A stretch of 44,231 nt of DNA, taken from assembly GCA_023135855.1 (NCBI GenBank), contig JAGLSH010000001.1, positions 1 to 44,231 on the forward strand, given 5' to 3'. A model generated the notes under the pieces. That model had not been told where the DNA came from, ran no database searches, and worked only from the letters and a program-made list of their open reading frames with translations. This DNA is from Candidatus Omnitrophota bacterium. GTDB taxonomy: Bacteria; Omnitrophota; Gorgyraeia; Duberdicusellales; 4484-171. Positions within the stretch are counted from its first letter, which is position 1, and the number at the start of each line of letters is the position of its first letter. Below are positions 39,401 through 44,231 of this stretch, piece by piece. The position numbers and the translations under genes are program-made.

Positions 39401-40945
39401 CTACGAAGATCGTAATTTACCTCTAAAAAGAGTCAACTCTAAAAATGTCTGAAGTCGACGCGAACGGCTAGGGCGTCTTAATTTTTTTAATGCTTTGGCT
39501 TCAATTTGTCGTATGCGTTCACGAGTAACTTTAAAAATGGTTCCTACTTCCTCTAAAGTTTTAGGACTACCATCTTCAAGGCCAAACCTTAAAGCAAGAA
39601 TGTTTCTCTCACGATCAGTTAAGCTGTCCATAGCCTGTCCTAGTTCCTCTTTAAGCATAGAAAACACAGTAGCATTAGCTGGCGATACTGCTTTTTTATC
39701 CTCAATAAAATCACCAAAAGAAGTGTCTCCGTCATCACCGATAGGTGTATGTATAGATATTGGCTGTTGGGATACTTTAATAATATCTTTTATTTTATTA
39801 ACTGGAAGCTTTAGCTCTTTAGATAGCTCTTCTGGGGTAGGCTCTTTTCCTTTTTCTTGAATGAAAAGCCGTGAAATCCTAATTATCTTATTAATAGTTT
39901 CAGTCATATGAACAGGAATTCTAATCGTTCGAGCCTGATCAGCAATAGCCCGAGTTATCGCTTGCCTTATCCACCAAGTCGCATAGGTAGAAAATTTATA
40001 TCCTCGTTTATATTCAAATTTCTCTACTGCCTTGATAAGGCCAATATTACCTTCTTGAATCAAATCAAGAAAAGAAAGCCCTCTATTTACATATTTTTTA
40101 GCTATACTTACTACTAGTCGTAAATTTGCCTCAACAAGCGTACTTTTAGCTTGATTGTAAAGATAAGCTTTATGAAGGATAGCCCTCATTTTATCTCTTG
40201 CTGTTTCCTTGCCAAACCCTAACTCTCTTATTAGTTTATTTCTCTCTCTTACTAAAGACCTTTTCTCAGTAACTTTCTTCTTTGCTTTGCCTTTTATCTT
40301 TTCAATTCTTCTCCTTAATTTTTCAGACTCTCTAACAACCTCTCTTGTCTTAGCAATAATTTTCTCAATAATACCAATAGTAAAATTAAATTCCTTTAAA
40401 ACATTTGTTTGGCTTCCAATTTTTTTAATCCTTGATAGTTTGCCATAAAGCTTCTTGATTCTTTCAATCTCTTTTTCCTTATTCTTAATCTCACCCTTTA
40501 CAAAATCATCGGGATTAAGTAGATCCTTGATTATCTGTTTAGATATATGTATAAAAGTATCTCGAGCTATGCCAGTAGAAAATACTTCTTCACGTAAAGT
40601 TTCTTCGGTATCTTCAATCTTTTTTGCTAACCTGATCTCTTCATCGCGGGTAAGCAAAGGAATTTGACCCATTTGCTTTAAATACATCTTAACCGGGTCA
40701 TCTATTGGCTGCGATGTAGCTGTAGTTTGTTTTTTATTTTCCTTCTCCCACTCTGAAACCTCCTGGGTCTCTAGAACGCTTATGTCCTTACTATCTAGTT
40801 GTTCAAAAATAGTATCTAGAGCTTTAACGTTTATCACATCTTCAGAAAGAAAATGATTTATTTCATCATAAGTGAGGTAGCCTTTTTTCTTTCCTAAATC
40901 AACTAATTGTTTAATACTTCTTTCTAAAAGTTTTTTCTTAATCAT
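39401..40945 (-). CDS. rpoD: RNA polymerase primary sigma factor (sigma-70)
   Basis: The 514-residue protein has region 1.1-like helices at the N-terminus (LVDLGKKKGYLTYDEINHFL), region 1.2/2.1 (DPVKMYLKQMGQIPLLTRDEEIRLAKKIE, about 82-110), a charged spacer, and region 2 with NLRLVVSIAKKY, DLIQEGNIGLIKAVEKF and the -10-binding GYKFSTYATWWIRQAITRAI. Region 3 (PTPEELSKEL) and region 4 (DRERNILALRFGL; LEEVGTIFKVTRERIRQIEAKALKKLR) follow. It is the housekeeping sigma factor. Its start overlaps the dnaG stop by 8 bp, the classic dnaG-rpoD order. Confidence 0.97.
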   Translation of the reverse strand: MIKKKLLERSIKQLVDLGKKKGYLTYDEINHFLSEDVINVKALDTIFEQLDSKDISVLETQEVSEWEKENKKQTTATSQPIDDPVKMYLKQMGQIPLLTRDEEIRLAKKIEDTEETLREEVFSTGIARDTFIHISKQIIKDLLNPDDFVKGEIKNKEKEIERIKKLYGKLSRIKKIGSQTNVLKEFNFTIGIIEKIIAKTREVVRESEKLRRRIEKIKGKAKKKVTEKRSLVRERNKLIRELGFGKETARDKMRAILHKAYLYNQAKSTLVEANLRLVVSIAKKYVNRGLSFLDLIQEGNIGLIKAVEKFEYKRGYKFSTYATWWIRQAITRAIADQARTIRIPVHMTETINKIIRISRLFIQEKGKEPTPEELSKELKLPVNKIKDIIKVSQQPISIHTPIGDDGDTSFGDFIEDKKAVSPANATVFSMLKEELGQAMDSLTDRERNILALRFGLEDGSPKTLEEVGTIFKVTRERIRQIEAKALKKLRRPSRSRRLQTFLELTLFRGKLRSS

Positions 40946-42710
40946 TCCTTACCTCACTATTAATTCGACTATATTCTTTCATTAATTCCTTTACCTTTGT
41001 TTTGTCCCCTTTTGCTTCAAATTCTTTTATTTGAATCTTTAACTTTTTCTTAATTCCTACTGCAGCTTGTTTATGAAGCTTGATCAAACTCTTTTTAAAA
41101 AGATTCTTATCTAAGAGAATATCATCATCCATTAAAACTCTAGAAATAAAACTACTAATTTCCTTATCTGTGGTTCTACTTAATAACTGCTGCATAGAAC
41201 CATTTTCTTCTGCGGAATAACTATTAAAAAGAAATGAAACGGTTTTTTGTGCCAAATGTGAATGAAAGTACTCCCACTTTAAATTCTTTCTTGCAATAGA
41301 AAAAGCCTTAAAATTAGTAAACATGAATTTAAGTAATACTTTCTCAGTAATTGATAATGGTTCCTTATCTAAATTTATATTTTTATCCTTATAACTCTCA
41401 GCCAAAGATTTCTTCTTATCAAAACCATTAGTTTTAGAAAAATTATTACGGAATTCTGCAATTACGATTTCTTCTTTAAGACCTAAATCATCAGCGAGTT
41501 TCCTGATATATTCATACTTCTGAATCTCGCTATTTAATTTATTCAAAGTAATCAACATCTCTTTAACGATATTTGTTTTTCCTTCTATAGAATCAGCAGC
41601 ATGAAAGACTTTCAGGCTCTCTAATTTATAATCAAAAAAATCGAGCTTCTCCTCTAGTGATTTTAAAAAGACTTCCTTCCCGTCTTTGTGGACTAAAGAA
41701 TCTGGGTCATAACCTTTTGGCAAACGCACAATTTTAACTTTCAAATTGTTCTCAAGAATCAAATCTATCGATCGTGTTGTAGCCGCTTCCCCAGCCTTAT
41801 CAGAATCATAAACTAAAATTATACAGGAAGTATACCTTTTTACCAAACGAATCTGCTCAGAAGTAAGCGCTGTACCTAAAGAGGCTGCTATGTTTTTTAC
41901 CCCCCTCATAAAAGGCGTGATCATATCTAAGTATCCTTCAACTACAATTATACTATCCTCTTTAACAATCTCTTCTTTCGCAAAATTAAGACCATATAAG
42001 TGATCCCGCTTGCTATAAATAATATTCTCTAAAGAATTGATATACTTAGGAGAATTCAGTAAATCTTCCCAAGTCCTTGCTCCAAAGCCAACAACCCGAT
42101 TGCGAATATCAAAAATTGGAAAAATAATTCTATTTATAAATAAATCTCGAAAACTTCCTCGAGCTGAAGTGACCAAAGATGCTCTTTCTAACATTTCTAA
42201 GGTGAAATTTGATTTACGCATATGCTGAATAAGAGAGTTATGACCAGGGGCAAACCCGATATTAAATTTTTTAATTGTTTCCGGGCCAATCCCCCTCTTT
42301 GCTAAGTAAGTACGAACTGCCTGAAATTCTTTACTTTCTCTCAAAATATTATGAAAAAAAGAAGCTGCTTCTCCATTAACTTCGTAAAGAAAATTCTTAG
42401 TCTTAGCATTCTTGCTCTTCTGATAAGGTACAACCATGCCTAACTTATTCCCTAACATTTCTACAGCTTCAGGAAAGGTTACTTTCTCAATAAGAGTCAG
42501 AAACTGAAAAATACCTCCACCTTCGCCGCAACCAAAACAATGAAAAATTTGTTTTTGTGGGCTCACAACAAAGGAAGGGGTCTTCTCCCCATGAAAGGGG
42601 CATACAGCTTTAAAATTTCTGCCAGCTTTCTTTAAAGATATATAGCTCGAAACGAGCTCTACGATATCTGTTCGAGACCGAACTTCTTCTATGAATTGTT
42701 GTGGGATCAT
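40938..42710 (-). CDS. dnaG: DNA primase
   Basis: The 590-residue protein has the CHC2 zinc finger (CPFHGEKTPSFVV...HCFGCGEGG, about 38-66), the primase core with FGARTWEDLLNSPKYINS, the TOPRIM motif VVEGYLDMI (about 262-270) and the acidic ILVYDSDKAGEAA (about 310-322). A C-terminal helicase-interaction region of lower conservation follows. It makes RNA primers for replication. Copy C of the ATGGGTATATG repeat abuts its ATG at 42710 and fills the gap to the NIF3 gene. Confidence 0.96.
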   Translation of the reverse strand: MIPQQFIEEVRSRTDIVELVSSYISLKKAGRNFKAVCPFHGEKTPSFVVSPQKQIFHCFGCGEGGGIFQFLTLIEKVTFPEAVEMLGNKLGMVVPYQKSKNAKTKNFLYEVNGEAASFFHNILRESKEFQAVRTYLAKRGIGPETIKKFNIGFAPGHNSLIQHMRKSNFTLEMLERASLVTSARGSFRDLFINRIIFPIFDIRNRVVGFGARTWEDLLNSPKYINSLENIIYSKRDHLYGLNFAKEEIVKEDSIIVVEGYLDMITPFMRGVKNIAASLGTALTSEQIRLVKRYTSCIILVYDSDKAGEAATTRSIDLILENNLKVKIVRLPKGYDPDSLVHKDGKEVFLKSLEEKLDFFDYKLESLKVFHAADSIEGKTNIVKEMLITLNKLNSEIQKYEYIRKLADDLGLKEEIVIAEFRNNFSKTNGFDKKKSLAESYKDKNINLDKEPLSITEKVLLKFMFTNFKAFSIARKNLKWEYFHSHLAQKTVSFLFNSYSAEENGSMQQLLSRTTDKEISSFISRVLMDDDILLDKNLFKKSLIKLHKQAAVGIKKKLKIQIKEFEAKGDKTKVKELMKEYSRINSEVRND

Positions 42711-42777
42711 AATTTTGGTTAGTAAATGGGTATATGGGTAGAAGGGTAACTCATCTACCCATTCACTCTTTTACTCA
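42708..42777. repeat. Start-codon-abutting ATGGGTATATG repeat, copy C
   Basis: From the dnaG start codon, the plus strand reads CATAATTTTGGTT, then AGTAAATGGGTATATGGG (42721-42738) and AGAAGGG. It ends with CTACCCATTCACTC and ACTCATCAAC, which runs into the stop codon of the NIF3 gene. It shares the first 13 bases exactly with copy B. Confidence 0.72.
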
Positions 42778-43740
42778 TCAACTCTTTTTTCGTTTGAATC
42801 TTCTAAAACCTGAAAACTCGTAAATCTTGAGCTTTTCCTTGCTCTCAAGATAATCAAGCATAATATTAATACCTAAACTATCAGAAGCAATATGTGAAGC
42901 AAAAATTACATTTATGTTAGCTTCTTTACACTTTTTAAAGTGTTCTTCAGATTGATGCATGGCAACTATAGTATCAACTCCTCTAGCAGCAAGCTCTTTA
43001 TAAATATCTTTTGGTCCTTCAGTGCCTCCAGTAAATTCAAGATGAATATTCCTGCACCGAGAATTCTTGCTTCCTACTACTATTTGAGGAGGATTATTAT
43101 TCTTAGCAGCATCAACATACTCAGGAATAGTCTGCAAAATATCACTTATCGCGCCTAAAGACGACGGCTTGATTTTATCTATTGCTTTTCTTAAATATTG
43201 ATAAGCAAGATTATCGCAAGGTGTATGAGCACAAATGAAATCTATATTAAGCAAACAAGCTATATCAACACTTCTAGCATGGTTGGCTGAACTTACTCGT
43301 CTAGCAACCTGTGATTTTCTCTCTTGGAGAAGTTTCTCACAAACCCCCAAGGATATCCCTTCCTTAGCAAAAACATCAACTTGTAAATCCATTACATCAT
43401 AGAAATTAGCATAAGCTCGGCCTTGAGGATGATGGGCCACCACTAGATCTATTTTTTCTCCCTTTTCTCTTAGCCTATCAACAAGGACTAGCTCTCCACC
43501 ATCAACATCTATACCAACAATCATAGACTTTATGTTTTTTGTTGGGTCACCGATAAGAATACGAGTATCGGCAAAAGGATTAAATAATGCATCCTGATCA
43601 AACAATTCTTTGCCTTTTTTATCTAATTGATCGAAATTTTTCTTGTTTTTCTTAAGAAGACTCTCGATTTCTTTAGGACTGCGAACATCAGCATCAATAC
43701 CTTTTTTTACTATTTCTTGATAAAGATTTTTCAGCTTCAT
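42778..43740 (-). CDS. NIF3/YbgI-family dinuclear metal-centre protein
   Basis: The 320-residue protein has family features: MIVGIDVDGGELVLVDRLREKG, DLVVAHHPQGRA (metal-binding His pair, about 100-111), IDFICAHTPCDNLAYQYLRKAI (about 207-228), FTGGTEGPKDIYKELAARGVDTIVAMHQSEEHFKKC in part (GxE-H motif) and VIFASHIASDSLGI. NIF3 proteins bind two metal ions; members act as GTP cyclohydrolase I-like or other hydrolases, and the cellular role is unclear. It stands next to dnaG and a CvpA-like gene that overlaps its start by 46 bp. An N-terminal addition of about 60 residues (KNLYQEIVKKGIDADVRSP) precedes the usual start of the fold. Confidence 0.85.
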   Translation of the reverse strand: MKLKNLYQEIVKKGIDADVRSPKEIESLLKKNKKNFDQLDKKGKELFDQDALFNPFADTRILIGDPTKNIKSMIVGIDVDGGELVLVDRLREKGEKIDLVVAHHPQGRAYANFYDVMDLQVDVFAKEGISLGVCEKLLQERKSQVARRVSSANHARSVDIACLLNIDFICAHTPCDNLAYQYLRKAIDKIKPSSLGAISDILQTIPEYVDAAKNNNPPQIVVGSKNSRCRNIHLEFTGGTEGPKDIYKELAARGVDTIVAMHQSEEHFKKCKEANINVIFASHIASDSLGINIMLDYLESKEKLKIYEFSGFRRFKRKKS

Positions 43741-44231
43741 AATATTTGACTACCTCCTTATTTACTACTGCTTTAGAATTAACTTTATTATAACCTTTAA
43801 AGGCCATCAAATAAATCTTAGGCCCAATATTTCCAAATATACCATAAGATATACTATGAGAAAAACGTTTTGAGCCAAGAGGGGATAAGTGCAACAAAAA
43901 TAAAAGTATACTCCCTATAAGAGAGGCTCTCAAAACCCCTAGAAAGAACAACGTTGCCCTTTCCTTAAAATATGACTCCTTTTTCTTGAAAAAAAAAGTT
44001 ACTATCAGTCTAGACAAAGTAAAAATTAAGCGTATTCCTAAAAAAATTAAAAGAAATGAAAAAAGTAAGAAATATTCTTTACTTAAAATATGTATTTTGC
44101 CACTTATTCCCTCTCCTAGTGCAAAATAATAATGAAAAGCAAAAAAAGCTCCAAAGAGAAGCCCTAATATTTTAAAGCTTTCGCATACAATTCCTCGTGT
44201 AATAGAGGTGTAAACAACTCTTAGACAAAGA
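43694..44231 (-). CDS. CvpA-family (colicin V production-like) membrane protein, N-terminus beyond window
   Basis: The minus-strand frame is open from the window edge (first whole codon at 44230) to the stop at 43694. An internal TTG at 44017 is not the start. The visible 178 residues hold ITRGIVCESFKILGLLFGAFFAFHYYF, FLLFSFLLIFLGIRLIF and LFFLGVLRASLIGSILLFLLHL, three membrane spans in the CvpA pattern (G-hx-R-E-x-hxLLGhhhGhhhA), then a soluble tail. CvpA proteins affect envelope stress and biofilm formation in some Proteobacteria. Its 3' end overlaps the NIF3 start by 46 bp. The N-terminus lies beyond the window. Confidence 0.7.
   Translation of the reverse strand, partial: LCLRVVYTSITRGIVCESFKILGLLFGAFFAFHYYFALGEGISGKIHILSKEYFLLFSFLLIFLGIRLIFTLSRLIVTFFFKKKESYFKERATLFFLGVLRASLIGSILLFLLHLSPLGSKRFSHSISYGIFGNIGPKIYLMAFKGYNKVNSKAVVNKEVVKYYEAEKSLSRNSKKRY

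Noticed and set aside
1..44231. Search for tRNA, rRNA and CRISPR arrays
   Set aside because: No T-loop-like GTTCGAATCC blocks in cloverleaf context, no rRNA-like conserved stretches and no regularly spaced direct repeats were found by eye.

Overview
This 44 kb AT-rich window is chromosomal DNA from an uncultivated Gram-negative-type bacterium, with nearly every gene on the minus strand. Candidatus Omnitrophota or a related PVC-neighbourhood lineage fits best. The pointers are lipoproteins, a PilZ-toroid protein, a DUF3857-transglutaminase lipoprotein, a bactofilin and a cvpA-nif3-dnaG-rpoD-gatCAB block. The phylum is inferred from gene style only.

Region 1 (1-16684, all minus) is a biosynthetic gene cluster that reads as one operon from a promoter/operator near 16700-16745 and continues past the left edge. 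Its core is a minimal type II polyketide synthase in the classical order ketosynthase alpha, chain-length factor, acyl carrier protein. Around it lie a TcmN-type aromatase/cyclase, a PF04199 cyclase, an SDR ketoreductase, a starter-type acyl-AMP ligase, an MFS exporter and a B12-type radical SAM enzyme. There are also a class IV aminotransferase, an ACMSD-like amidohydrolase, a duplicated TIGR04076 protein and a PanE-like reductase. Four further genes (nucleoside phosphorylase, MtnA-type isomerase, class II aldolase fused to an SCP2 domain, aldehyde dehydrogenase) reproduce the DHAP-shunt set. That set salvages 5'-deoxyadenosine or methylthioadenosine, and Streptomyces cattleya uses the same enzyme types to make fluoroacetate. 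The combination suggests an oxygen-independent aromatic polyketide pathway that recycles, or builds from, the 5'-deoxynucleoside released by its own radical SAM enzyme.

Region 2 (17048-23002) is a mobile-DNA zone. After an RlmD/RumA-type methyltransferase and a nitroreductase comes a decayed ISNCY/IS1202-like insertion sequence. Next are four plus-strand genes, each followed by an attC-like recombination site: an integron cassette array without an integrase (CALIN). The zone ends with a RAYT (Y1) transposase unit bounded by 15-bp inverted repeats that stop 4 bp from the era stop codon.

Region 3 (23006-44231) is mostly core genome: era; an operon of a PilZ-toroid protein, a TPR protein and a transglutaminase lipoprotein; an aminotransferase with its Lrp-type regulator; a DnaQ-WYL fusion; YjbQ; a tRNA-binding protein; a membrane-anchored HTH protein next to a bactofilin-HTH fusion; MgtC; TsaD; a CtpA protease; GatB, GatA, GatC; RpoD; DnaG; a NIF3 protein; and a truncated CvpA-like protein.

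Two kinds of non-coding structure recur. One is a repeat built on ATGGGTATATG that abuts the start codon of three unrelated genes. The other is a set of long intergenic hairpins with nested outer arms. No rRNA, tRNA or CRISPR array was recognised.
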